From Clostridia bacterium (GTDB lineage Bacteria > Bacillota > Clostridia > Oscillospirales > Acutalibacteraceae), in NCBI GenBank assembly GCA_900755895.1, contig CAAEIG010000104.1:62001-126000 (forward strand): DNA of 64,000 bases. Direction: 5' to 3'. Positions 1 to 7,514 of the stretch are shown in pieces. Every line of letters starts with the position of its first letter. The stretch's first letter is position 1. The notes below the pieces were generated by a model. That model made no database searches. It saw nothing but the letters and a program-made list of their open reading frames with translations, and had not been told where the DNA came from. Position numbers and translations under genes: made by a program.

Positions 1-883
1 CCCGGGCGTAGTCCGCCAATTTCACCACCTGGGCAAAGGCCTCCTTACCCCGCAGGGCCAAGTTCCGCCGGGAGATGTCCAGGCTGGAGAGCAAAAGATA
101 AGACCCACTGGTGGTCTGGGTCAGGTTGATGATCTGCCGCACATGGCCCTCCTGCATGGCAGGGCCGGTGAGCAGCAGAGAGCTCTGTGTCAGGCTGCCG
201 CCGGACTTGTGCATGGACACCGCAGCCATATCCGCCCCGGCCTCCATAGCCGACATGGGCAGCTGGTCGCTGAAATAGAAGTGAGTGCCGTGGGCTTCGT
301 CCGCCAGGCACAGCATCCCGTTGTCGTGGGCCATTTTCACAATGGCCTTTAAATCCGAACAGATTCCGTAATAGGTGGGGTTGTTCACCAGCACCGCCTT
401 GGCATTGGGGTGCTTTTTGATGGCAGCCTCCACGTCCTCCCGACGCATACCCAGGGGGATCCCCAACCGGTCATCGCAGGCGGGATCCACGTACACGGGC
501 ACCGCGCCGCAGAGCACCATGGCTCCCATGACACTGCGGTGGACGTTCCGGGGCAGAATGATCTTCTCCCCTCGCTTGGCCACGGAAAGGATCATGGCCT
601 GCACCGCCGAAGTGGTGCCTCCCACCATCAAAAAGGCGTGGGCAGCGCCAAAAGCCTGGGCAGCCAGCTCCTCGGCCTCCCGGATGACGGACACCGGATG
701 GCAGAGGTTGTCCAGGGGCTTCATGGAGTTGACGTCCATGCGCACACACTGTTCTCCCAACAGGGCCGCCAGCTCCGGATTGCCCCGGCCCCGCTTGTGG
801 CCCGGGACGTCAAAGGGCACTACCCGCCGTCTCTCAAAATCCCGCAGCGCCTCATAGATCGGCGCACGTTCCTGTGAAAGCAT
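1..883 (-). CDS. speA: Orn/Lys/Arg decarboxylase family protein (arginine decarboxylase-like), 3' end outside window
   Basis: This is the N-terminal 294 residues of a fold-type I PLP decarboxylase; the C-terminus lies beyond position 1. The ATG at 881-883 is preceded by a GGGGGAG ribosome site. Near the start is VPGHKRGRGN, the family's opening motif. DEAHG (about residues 195-199) supplies the Asp that contacts the PLP pyridine ring, and SMHKSGGS carries the PLP lysine at about residue 226. It starts 14 nt after the speD stop, so the two are co-transcribed. Bacillus-type SpeA makes agmatine from arginine for polyamine synthesis. The neighbour supports that role, but lysine or ornithine decarboxylation cannot be excluded without the C-terminal substrate pocket. 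Confidence 0.85.
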   Translation of the reverse strand, partial: MLSQERAPIYEALRDFERRRVVPFDVPGHKRGRGNPELAALLGEQCVRMDVNSMKPLDNLCHPVSVIREAEELAAQAFGAAHAFLMVGGTTSAVQAMILSVAKRGEKIILPRNVHRSVMGAMVLCGAVPVYVDPACDDRLGIPLGMRREDVEAAIKKHPNAKAVLVNNPTYYGICSDLKAIVKMAHDNGMLCLADEAHGTHFYFSDQLPMSAMEAGADMAAVSMHKSGGSLTQSSLLLTGPAMQEGHVRQIINLTQTTSGSYLLLSSLDISRRNLALRGKEAFAQVVKLADYAR

Positions 884-897
884 GTCTCTCCCCCTTT

Positions 898-1659
898 TCA
901 ATAGATATTCCTGCCGCTGAAGATCTCAATCATTTCCCGGCGCAGGTTCTGCATGATCTCCAGCCGCACCCGGGGAGGCAGCTCATACACGTCGGTATTG
1001 AACAGGTAATTCTGCAAGTCGATATCCTTGACCATCATCTTGGTGTGGAACAGGTTGGCCTCATACACGTTGATGTCCACCGCGTCATAGCGACGGAGGA
1101 TCTCCGGGTCAATGTAGTGCTGGATGGAGACCACCTCGTGGTCCAAAAAGAGCTTTTTTCCATCCAGATCCCGGGTGAAGCCCCGGACCCGGTAATCCAT
1201 GGTGATGATGTCCGAATCAAAGGAGCCAATGAGGTAATCCAGCGTGGATAGCGGGGTGATCTCCCCACAGGTGGCCACGTCGATGTCCACCCGGAAGGTG
1301 GCCAGGCAGGTCTCCGGATGGTACTCCGGATAGGTGTGCACGGTCACATGGCTTTTATCCAAGTGGCCCAGCACCGTGTCCCCCGCCGGAGTCATGGATC
1401 CCTCTGCAATGAGGATGGTCACCGAGGCGCCCTGGGGATCGTAATCCTGCCGGGCGATGTTCAGCACCTTGGCGCCAATTCTCTCCGTCAGGGAGGTGAG
1501 AATATTGGTCAAGCGCTCGGAGTTGTACTGTTCGTCAATGTAGGCGATATAGTCCCGCTGTTCCCGTGGGGTCTTGGCGTAACACACATCGTAAATGTTG
1601 AAGCTGAGTGCCTTTGTCAAATTGTTGAATCCATAGAGCCTTAATTTATTATCTGCCAT
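898..1659 (-). CDS. speD: S-adenosylmethionine decarboxylase proenzyme (E. coli-type SpeD)
   Basis: A 253-residue pyruvoyl enzyme that makes decarboxylated AdoMet, the aminopropyl donor for spermidine. The LDKSHVTVHTYPE stretch contains the Lys102-Ser103 self-cleavage site, where Ser103 becomes the pyruvoyl group. Length and motif fit the enterobacterial class (about 264 aa), not the short Bacillus class. A longer reading frame extends to 1803 but runs through the upstream terminator. The ATG at 1659 has a GAGGGA ribosome site and the conserved start MADNKLRLYGFNN. It lies directly upstream of the decarboxylase at 1-883. No spermidine synthase is visible, so speE is probably beyond the left edge. 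Confidence 0.93.
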   Translation of the reverse strand: MADNKLRLYGFNNLTKALSFNIYDVCYAKTPREQRDYIAYIDEQYNSERLTNILTSLTERIGAKVLNIARQDYDPQGASVTILIAEGSMTPAGDTVLGHLDKSHVTVHTYPEYHPETCLATFRVDIDVATCGEITPLSTLDYLIGSFDSDIITMDYRVRGFTRDLDGKKLFLDHEVVSIQHYIDPEILRRYDAVDINVYEANLFHTKMMVKDIDLQNYLFNTDVYELPPRVRLEIMQNLRREMIEIFSGRNIY

Positions 1660-1687
1660 ACCCCGTCCCTCTTTTTCCGACAAAATA

Positions 1688-1722
1688 CAAAATAAAAAGC
1701 GGTGCGCTTTCTCGCGCACCGC
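1688..1722 (-). terminator. Intrinsic terminator of the ncRNA upstream of speD
   Basis: A perfect 9-bp stem GCGGTGCGC/GCGCACCGC with a 6-nt loop (1699-1722) is followed on the minus strand by TTTTTATTTTG. It ends about 30 nt before the speD start, so it either ends the RNA described at 1699-2037 or attenuates read-through into speD. Confidence 0.85.
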
Positions 1723-2037
1723 CTGTAAAATACTAATCCGTACGGGCAGACAACCTCCCTTCAGGACGCTTTTCCGCGCCCTCTGCGGCAGGCCATCCCC
1801 CAAGGGAACTCCGCTGGTCTCCAGTGCAAATACTCACTTTTACCATTGACCTTTTACAAGTTGATGCGCCGGGTCCTCAACAGGAACCCACGCTGGTTAT
1901 AAAGTGACCAACTTATAAAATTGAGCTTTTAACTCAATCAACAACAACAAAGTCCGCAGCACGCCCGGAACCGCAAATTTCCCAGGGTAAGCCGCGCCAT
2001 ATTTGCATGGAGGCCCTTCGGCCTCTGTCCCATGACT
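1699..2037 (-). ncRNA. Candidate stand-alone structured RNA, class not identified
   Basis: A near-consensus promoter fires into about 340 nt with no plausible coding frame, ending at an intrinsic terminator. The transcript folds by eye into a closed multi-stem structure. The 5' end (AGTC, GGGACAGA) pairs with the 3' end (TCTGCCC, GATT). Inside are GAGGCC-GAAG-GGCCTC; GCGGC/GCTGC enclosing GGAA/TTCC; TTGAG/CTCAA; a three-part domain closed by AAGTTG/CAACTT that holds GGTC...ACC and GGGTTC/GGACCC hairpins; GGTC/GACC around AGTG/CACT; and CCCTT/AAGGG around GGGCGC/GCGTCC. I found no hallmark of tmRNA, RNase P, SRP RNA, T-box or SAM riboswitch. It could be a long speD leader or a known large RNA class, such as the clostridial raiA-motif RNA, that I cannot recognise by eye. 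Confidence 0.6.
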
Positions 2038-2044
2038 AGATAAA

Positions 2045-2073
2045 AGTATACCTGGAATCCACCGGCTTGTCAA
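2045..2073 (-). promoter_or_regulatory. Sigma-A promoter of the ncRNA/speD leader
   Basis: On the minus strand TTGACA (2068-2073), a 17-nt spacer and TATACT (2045-2050) make a near-perfect promoter. Transcription would start near 2037, at the base of the RNA's closing stem. Confidence 0.85.
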
Positions 2074-2107
2074 GACAGGAGAAACGGTTTTTTGACAACC
2101 TACTCCC

Positions 2108-3592
2108 TCACCGGTGGTACAATTTCTTGGACTGATACTGGGGCTCGCAAGTGAGGTTGACCCCCAGTCTCCGGAAGGTGTCCTCGTCCACATGGGAGAG
2201 GATCACCGTGGAGTGAGCCTCGCAGCCCCGCAGCTTGGAAAGCTGCTCCATGGCCAGCTCCGCTGTGGGATTGGTGGCTGCGCAGATGGACAGCGCAATG
2301 AGGATCTCATCGGTGTGCAGCCTGGGATTGCGGCTGCCCAGCTGGCTGGTCTTCAGCCGCTGAATGGGCTCGATGACAATGGGGGAAATCAGGTGGATCT
2401 CCTTGGAGATACCTCCCAGAGCCTTCAGGGCGTTGAGCAACGCCGCAGAGCTGGCCCCCAGCAAAGCGGAGGTCTTGCCTGTGACCACCTGGCCGTCCGG
2501 CAGGCGGATGGCTGCTGCAGGTAGTCCGGTCTCCTCAGCCCGCTGCAGCGCCGGAGCAATCACAGCCCGGTCCGCCGGAGAGATGCCGGCCTTGTTCATC
2601 AGCAGCTCCACCTTGTAGACCTCGTCCCCGGCCAGCACACCTTGACGCTGGTCGCACAGGGCGTTGTAGTACCGGCGGATGATCTCCTGGCAGGCGGCTT
2701 CCCGGCAGGCTTCATCGTCCACAATGGAGAAGCCCGCCATATTTACACCCATATCCGTGGGGGATTTATAAGGAGACTGACCGGCGATCTTCTCCAGCAT
2801 GGCGTTGAGCACCGGGAACACTTCCACGTCCCGGTTGTAGTTGACAGAGGTTTCCCCGTAGGCCTCCAGGTGGAAGGGGTCGATCATGTTCACATCGTTG
2901 AGGTCTGCGGTGGCGGCTTCATAGGCCAAGTTCACCGGATGGTTCAGGGGCAGGTTCCAAATGGGGAAGGTCTCAAACTTGGCGTAACCGGCCTTCACGC
3001 CCCGCTTGTTCTCGTGATACAGCTGAGAGAGGCAGGTGGCCATCTTGCCGCTGCCGGGTCCCGGAGCAGTGACCACCACCAGGGAACGAGAGGTCTCCAC
3101 ATACTCGTTTTTGCCAAAGCCCTCCTCGCTGACGATCAGCGGCAGATTGGAGGGGTACCCCGGGATGGTGTAGTGGCGGAACACCCGCACCCCAAGGGAC
3201 TCCAGCCGGTTTTGGAAGGCCTCTGCGGCGGGCTGGGCATTGTACTGGGTCAGCACCACACTGCCCACGTACAGGCCGATGCCCCGGAAGGCGTCGATCA
3301 GCCGCAGCACGTCCACGTCGTAGGTGATGCCCAAATCCCCGCGGACCTTGTTCTTCTCAATATCCCCGGCGCTGATGACAATGACGATCTCTGCCTGATC
3401 CTTCATCTGCAGCAGCATCTTCACCTTGCTGTCCGGCTCAAATCCCGGCAGCACTCGGGAGGCATGATAGTCGTCGAACAGCTTGCCTCCAAATTCCAGG
3501 TAGAGCTTGCCGCCAAACATCTCGATCCGCTCCCGGATCTTCTCCGACTGCAGACGCAGGTATTTTTCGTTGTCAAATCCCATGTTCCCCAT
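2108..3592 (-). CDS. DUF1846 (UPF0371) family protein
   Basis: A 494-residue protein, the usual length of this family, opening with GFDNEKYLRLQSEKIRERI and holding the glycine-rich APGPGSGKMATCLSQLYHE segment typical of DUF1846. The family has a solved structure but no firmly established biochemical role that I know. The first ATG (3592) was chosen because GAGGGGGG sits 7 nt upstream; a second in-frame ATG three codons later has poorer spacing. It has its own promoter, and the ncRNA promoter lies just after its stop, so it need not be co-transcribed with speD. Confidence 0.9.
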   Translation of the reverse strand: MGNMGFDNEKYLRLQSEKIRERIEMFGGKLYLEFGGKLFDDYHASRVLPGFEPDSKVKMLLQMKDQAEIVIVISAGDIEKNKVRGDLGITYDVDVLRLIDAFRGIGLYVGSVVLTQYNAQPAAEAFQNRLESLGVRVFRHYTIPGYPSNLPLIVSEEGFGKNEYVETSRSLVVVTAPGPGSGKMATCLSQLYHENKRGVKAGYAKFETFPIWNLPLNHPVNLAYEAATADLNDVNMIDPFHLEAYGETSVNYNRDVEVFPVLNAMLEKIAGQSPYKSPTDMGVNMAGFSIVDDEACREAACQEIIRRYYNALCDQRQGVLAGDEVYKVELLMNKAGISPADRAVIAPALQRAEETGLPAAAIRLPDGQVVTGKTSALLGASSAALLNALKALGGISKEIHLISPIVIEPIQRLKTSQLGSRNPRLHTDEILIALSICAATNPTAELAMEQLSKLRGCEAHSTVILSHVDEDTFRRLGVNLTCEPQYQSKKLYHR

Positions 3593-3641
3593 ACCGTTTC
3601 CCCCTCTGATATGATTTTCTCAATTCGAGACTTTGCTTTTT

Positions 3642-3670
3642 ATTATAGCAGGTTCTCCCCCTCAGAACAA
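3642..3670 (-). promoter_or_regulatory. Promoter of the DUF1846 gene (extended -10)
   Basis: Minus strand TGC-TATAAT (3642-3650) with a weak -35 TTGTTC (3665-3670) at 17-nt spacing, about 50 nt before the DUF1846 start. Confidence 0.65.
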
Positions 3671-3806
3671 GGGTGCCGCTGAAATTCCATCCCCGTCCAT
3701 TCCCCCCGGAGACTCCCGATACCCAGGGCAATTTTCAGCGATGTGCAAAGCTCTTAACAACTTCTGGACAAACGGAAAAAATCCCACAAAAATTCGAAAA
3801 AAACAG

Positions 3807-3835
3807 ATGCAATTTCTTCTGTGGTGTGCTAAAAT
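3807..3835 (+). promoter_or_regulatory. Promoter of the FGGY kinase gene
   Basis: Extended -10 TGC-TAAAAT (3827-3835) with a weak -35 ATGCAA at 17 nt. Transcription would start at about 3842, inside the GTACGTAC palindrome. Confidence 0.55.
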
Positions 3836-3846
3836 GTACGTACCAC
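3831..3846 (+). promoter_or_regulatory. AraR-like operator overlapping the transcription start
   Basis: The 16-mer here matches the Bacillus AraR (GntR/LacI-type) operator ATTTGTACGTACAAAT at 12 of 16 positions, including the whole GTACGTAC core (3836-3843). It overlaps the -10/start region, as expected for a repressor site. Consensus recalled from memory. Confidence 0.45.
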
Positions 3847-3872
3847 TTTTGAGTACGGGAGGTTTCTTCGCA

Positions 3873-5471
3873 ATGAATAAAGCCGATATCAAAGAGGCCC
3901 TGCAGCAGGGCCAGGCTGTTTTGGGATTGGAGCTGGGCTCCACCCGCATCAAAGCAGTGCTCATCGGGCCGGATTTCGTCCCCATCGCCAGCGGTGCTTT
4001 TGACTGGGAAAATCAGCGGATCAACGGGGTGTGGAGCTACCCCATGGACCTGGCTTGGCAGGGCATCCAGACGGCCTACGCCGCCATGAAGGCCCAGGTA
4101 GAAGCCGAGTACGGTGAGACTCTGCACCGGCTGGGTGGACTGGGCTTCTCGGCCATGATGCATGGCTATCTGCCCTTTGACAAAGAGGGCAATCAGCTCT
4201 GCGAGTTCCGCACCTGGCGCAACACCATCACCGAGCAGGAATCCGCTCAGCTCACAGAGCTCTTTGGCTTCAACATTCCCCAGCGTTGGAGCATCGCCCA
4301 TCTGTACCGGGCCATCCGTCAAAAGGAGGCTCACGTGCCCCAGATCGGCATGCTGACCACCCTGGCAGGATACGTCCACTGGAAGCTCACCGGACGCAGC
4401 GTGTTGGGCGTGGGCGAGGCCTCTGGCGTATTCCCCATTGACAGTGCTGCCGCCGGATACGACACCGCTTTGGTGGAAAAATTCGACAAGCTGGTGGAGG
4501 GTGAGAACCTGCCCTGGAAACTGCTGGACATCCTGCCCCAGGTGGTCCCCGCCGGTGGGGATGCGGGCAATCTCACGCCGGAAGGCGCCCTGCTGCTGGA
4601 TCCATCCGGAGATCTGGAGCCGGGAGCCCCCATCTGCGCTCCCGAGGGCGATGCAGGCACCGGCATGGTAGCCACCAACTCTGTGGGAGCCCGCACGGGC
4701 AACGTGTCCGCCGGCACCTCCATGTTCGCCATGATTGTACTGGAAAAGCCCCTCTCCCAGGTTTACCCGGAGATCGACATGGTGGCCACTCCCGACGGCC
4801 TGCCCGTAGCTATGGTCCACGTGAACACCTGCACCTCGGACTTGGACGCCTGGGTGAAGCTCTTTGGCCAGGTGCTGGAAGCCGCTGGAGCCAAGGTGTC
4901 CAAGCCCCAGCTCTATGACATGCTGTACTTCAAGGCTCTGGAGGGGGATCCCGACTGCGGCGGACTGGTCAGCTACAACTGCTACGCCGGAGAGCCGGTC
5001 ACCGGTCTGGAAGAGGGCCGGCCCCTGCTGGTCCGGCGTCCCGAGGACAAACTGACTCTGCCGAACTTTGCCCGGGCCCAGCTGTACGCTGCCATGGCCA
5101 CCTTGCAGATCGGCATGGAGATCCTGTGGAAGGAGCAGGTCCAGGTGGAGAAGCTCTACGGCCACGGCGGACTGTTCAAGACCAAGGGCGTGGGCCAGAA
5201 GCTTCTGGCTGGAGCCTTAGGCGTGCCGGTGGCTGTGATGGAGACCGCCGGAGAGGGCGGTCCCTGGGGCATGGCCCTGCTTGCCGCCTACCGAAAGGAA
5301 CACAAGGACGGAGAAACCCTGGCCCAGTTCCTGAAGCAGCGGGTCTTCGCCGGAGCCTCCGGGGACTGCGTGGAACCCGACCCCGTGGACCGGGAGGGCT
5401 TTGCCCAGTACATTCAGCGGTACCGGGCAGGCCTGGCTGTGGAAAAGGAAGCTGGGAAGGCGCTGCAGTAA
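3873..5471 (+). CDS. FGGY-family carbohydrate kinase, probably clostridial AraK-type L-ribulokinase
   Basis: A 532-residue sugar kinase. LGLELGSTRIKAVLIG at the N-terminus is the FGGY phosphate-binding loop, GNVSAGTSMFAM lies in the second ATPase domain, and YGHGGLFKTKGVGQKLLAGA is the C-terminal FGGY signature region. The start at 3873 follows GGGAGG; an in-frame extension upstream runs through the promoter and was discarded. The FRTWRNTITE and FNIPQRWSIAHLY segments resemble the Clostridium AraK ribulokinase group rather than E. coli XylB. The AraR-like operator agrees with an arabinose role, but no araA, araD or transporter is nearby. Xylulokinase or another pentulose kinase is the alternative. 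Confidence 0.8.
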   Translation: MNKADIKEALQQGQAVLGLELGSTRIKAVLIGPDFVPIASGAFDWENQRINGVWSYPMDLAWQGIQTAYAAMKAQVEAEYGETLHRLGGLGFSAMMHGYLPFDKEGNQLCEFRTWRNTITEQESAQLTELFGFNIPQRWSIAHLYRAIRQKEAHVPQIGMLTTLAGYVHWKLTGRSVLGVGEASGVFPIDSAAAGYDTALVEKFDKLVEGENLPWKLLDILPQVVPAGGDAGNLTPEGALLLDPSGDLEPGAPICAPEGDAGTGMVATNSVGARTGNVSAGTSMFAMIVLEKPLSQVYPEIDMVATPDGLPVAMVHVNTCTSDLDAWVKLFGQVLEAAGAKVSKPQLYDMLYFKALEGDPDCGGLVSYNCYAGEPVTGLEEGRPLLVRRPEDKLTLPNFARAQLYAAMATLQIGMEILWKEQVQVEKLYGHGGLFKTKGVGQKLLAGALGVPVAVMETAGEGGPWGMALLAAYRKEHKDGETLAQFLKQRVFAGASGDCVEPDPVDREGFAQYIQRYRAGLAVEKEAGKALQ

Positions 5472-5542
5472 AACGAAAAAGTTTTTCGGGCGCATTTTTT
5501 CAAAAAGGCGCGACCTTAAAACCGGCGCAGCCGGAAAGAGAA
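5472..5542 (+). repeat. Stop-codon-linked hairpin repeat, copy 1
   Basis: Directly after the kinase stop comes CGAAAAAGTTTTTCGGG, then a hairpin GGCGCATTTTTTC/AAAAAGGCGC, then CGACCTTAAAACCGGCGCAGCCGG with a small CCGGC/GCCGG stem. The same succession follows the stops at 20766, 21991 (minus) and 42858 (minus). It may serve as a 3' UTR stabiliser or terminator. The rest of 5543-5640 shows no gene. Confidence 0.7.
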
Positions 5543-5639
5543 TGCAGGGGAGAAGCCGCACGGCGCGCAGCGCATAGGCGCACTCCCCGACCTGTCAGCA
5601 CTCAGCTGCCCAGAGGCGGCTGGTGTGGGCCGAACTACA

Positions 5640-5790
5640 TCTCTTTTCCGGCTGCGCCGGTTTTATTAACTACGGGGGCTTTTTTTACCGCATCCCTACT
5701 TCTCGCCTGCTGGCTCGGTCGGTCGCTGTGTGCCACCAGCACACAGCGGCCCTTGGAAAAAGCAGGCGAAACTTTTGCGTTTTTCACGGG
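5640..5790 (-). repeat. Inverted copy of the hairpin repeat, copy 2
   Basis: Read on the minus strand, this holds CGCAAAAGTTTCGCCTGCTTTTTCC, a GTGTGCTGGTGGCACAC hairpin and a terminal CCGGCGCAGCCGG, in the same order as the copy at 21640-21990. It faces copy 1 and overlaps the promoter region of the DUF4317 gene. Confidence 0.5.
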
Positions 5791-5803
5791 TTTATGCTAT
5801 GAT
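5775..5803 (+). promoter_or_regulatory. Promoter of the DUF4317 gene
   Basis: TTGCGT (5775-5780), 17 nt, TATGAT (5798-5803) with an extended TGC; it lies within the edge of the inverted repeat. Confidence 0.6.
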
Positions 5804-5834
5804 GAAAGCCATCTTTTCACAAGGAGGCTTTCCC

Positions 5835-6977
5835 ATGAACGAGAAGGAAGTGGCGGAAATCCGCCGGAGGTTCCGGCCGGAAAAGAGCGCCGTCACCCAT
5901 GTGCACGGGTGCTACGTCAGTCAGGAGGGCGCGGTGGTGTCCCAATTTGACCAATCCCTGACGCTGATGCCCCAGGAGGAGGGGGAAAATCTCCTCGCGC
6001 TGCTGCGCAAGGCCCTTTCCGGCAGCCTGGGCAGGAACCTGATCAATCTGAGTTTTTCCACCTCTCAAGTAGTGAACAGTCCGGAGCACAAACTGCTCAT
6101 GACCCTGCGGGATTCCAAATTGCAGGACCAGGACGCCTTGGAGAGCTTCTTTCAAACGGTGGCCCAGAGCTTCCGCCTGCCGGATATGGGCTATTTGATC
6201 CTATTGGCTCAAGACACCTACGATGTGCCCTATCGCGGCAAGGACGGCGGCTCCCTGGAGGACGCCTCCGACACGGTATACTCCTACATTCTCTGCGCTC
6301 TGTGCCCGGTGAAGGAGACAAAGCCCGCCCTCAGCTACCGGGTGCCGGAAAACCTCTTCCGCAACCGGGATGTGGACTGGACCATTGGCTCTCCGGAGGC
6401 AGGCTTTCTGTTCCCCGCTTTTGATGACCGCTGTGCCAATCTCTATGAGACCCTCTTCTACACCAAGAGCACTCAGGACAGCCACCAGGAGCTGGCGGAC
6501 GCTCTATTCCAGCGGGAACTGCCCCCTCCGGCGGACAGCCAGCGGGAGTCCTTCCAGGCGCTGCTGACAGAAACCCTGGGAGAGGATTGCAGCTTGGACG
6601 TGGTCCAGTCCGTCCAGGGGAATCTGGTGACCATGATGGCCCAGCACAAGGAGGACAAGGACCCGGAACCCCTGGTCCTGTCCAAGGGCGGCATGGAGAT
6701 GGTACTCACGGCCTGCGGAGTGGAGGAAGAGCGGAGAGAGGACTTCTCCCAGCGATTTGAGGAGGAATTCGGCCCCAACGCCCGGCTCTCCCCCCAAAAC
6801 TTGGTGGACAAGCGAAAGCTGGAGGTCTGCACCCCCGAGGTGAAGATCCAGCTGCCCCCGGAGCGGGGTGATCTAGTGGAGACCAGGATCATCGATGGCG
6901 TAGGGTACATCCTCATCCGGGCCGAGGGCGGCGTGGAGGTCAACGGGGTGCCGGTCCACTTCTCTCAGGAGGAGTGA
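5835..6977 (+). CDS. DUF4317 family protein
   Basis: A 380-residue soluble protein without signal peptide or membrane segments. The N-terminus MNEKEVAEIRRRFRPEKSAV and the internal VYSYILCALCPVKETKPALS are typical of DUF4317, a family common in gut clostridia with no known function. A conserved Cys pair (ILCALCP) is visible. The C-terminal 60 residues form a separate small basic/acidic segment. Start chosen by AAGGAGG 7 nt upstream; the in-frame extension to 5730 lies in the repeat. Its last 13 nt overlap the end of the convergent GNAT gene. Confidence 0.85.
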   Translation: MNEKEVAEIRRRFRPEKSAVTHVHGCYVSQEGAVVSQFDQSLTLMPQEEGENLLALLRKALSGSLGRNLINLSFSTSQVVNSPEHKLLMTLRDSKLQDQDALESFFQTVAQSFRLPDMGYLILLAQDTYDVPYRGKDGGSLEDASDTVYSYILCALCPVKETKPALSYRVPENLFRNRDVDWTIGSPEAGFLFPAFDDRCANLYETLFYTKSTQDSHQELADALFQRELPPPADSQRESFQALLTETLGEDCSLDVVQSVQGNLVTMMAQHKEDKDPEPLVLSKGGMEMVLTACGVEEERREDFSQRFEEEFGPNARLSPQNLVDKRKLEVCTPEVKIQLPPERGDLVETRIIDGVGYILIRAEGGVEVNGVPVHFSQEE

Positions 6978-7426
6978 AGGTCTTTTTTCAACAGCAGCCT
7001 TGCTCCTTGATCCTCCAACAATTCAAATCCCCGGCTCTGGTAGAGCCGCCGTGCTGCCAGGTTGTCCCGCTCCACGTGGAGATGGATCTCCCCCAGCCCC
7101 AGGCGGGCGGCATACTCCTCTCCCAAGTCCAACAGGTGGGAGCCCAGCCCCTGGCCCCTATAGGAGGCGGTGACGGAAAAGTCGTCCAGATAGAGAAAGC
7201 ACGGGGGAGTTTCCCGATGGCTTTCCAAGGAGAGAAAACCCATCACTTGGCTCTGACACTCCGCCACTAGGATTCTATCTTCCCCACCGGAGAAAAATCG
7301 GTCCAGATAGCCGGAGGGATAGCCCTCCACCTGCTCTTTGCCGTAGATGGTCCGCAGCATCTCCTCAAACAGCCCGGCAATGGCTGGAGCGTCCTGGGGA
7401 GCGGCCCAGCGAAAAACAGCCTTCAT
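6965..7426 (-). CDS. GNAT family N-acetyltransferase
   Basis: A 153-residue protein. YLDDFSVTASYRGQGLGSHLL holds the Q/RxxGxG/A acetyl-CoA pyrophosphate loop (RGQGLGS) and LHVERDNLAARRLYQSRGFE is motif B, so the fold call is safe. The acyl acceptor is unknown. AGGAGG stands 8 nt before the ATG at 7426. It converges on DUF4317 and the two stops overlap, so antisense transcription at the 3' ends is likely. The neighbours give no clue to function. Confidence 0.9.
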   Translation of the reverse strand: MKAVFRWAAPQDAPAIAGLFEEMLRTIYGKEQVEGYPSGYLDRFFSGGEDRILVAECQSQVMGFLSLESHRETPPCFLYLDDFSVTASYRGQGLGSHLLDLGEEYAARLGLGEIHLHVERDNLAARRLYQSRGFELLEDQGARLLLKKDLHSS

Positions 7427-7461
7427 GCAAGAAGCCTCCTTTTCCACATGTCTTTCCTTGT

Positions 7462-7491
7462 AGTATAAGGGGAAAGACACGTGCTTGGCAA
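7462..7491 (-). promoter_or_regulatory. Promoter of the GNAT gene
   Basis: Minus strand TTGCCA (7486-7491), 18 nt, TATACT (7462-7467), 35 nt before the start codon. Confidence 0.65.
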
Positions 7492-7514
7492 GGAGGGAAT
7501 CCCCCCCAGAAACC

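Noticed and set aside
1723..2037. SAM riboswitch or T-box before speD
   Set aside because: No SAM-box core and no GGTACCGCGG T-box sequence are present.
5472..5830. Insertion sequence or transposon remnant
   Set aside because: No transposase frame, target duplication or terminal inverted repeats; the block is made of the hairpin repeat family.
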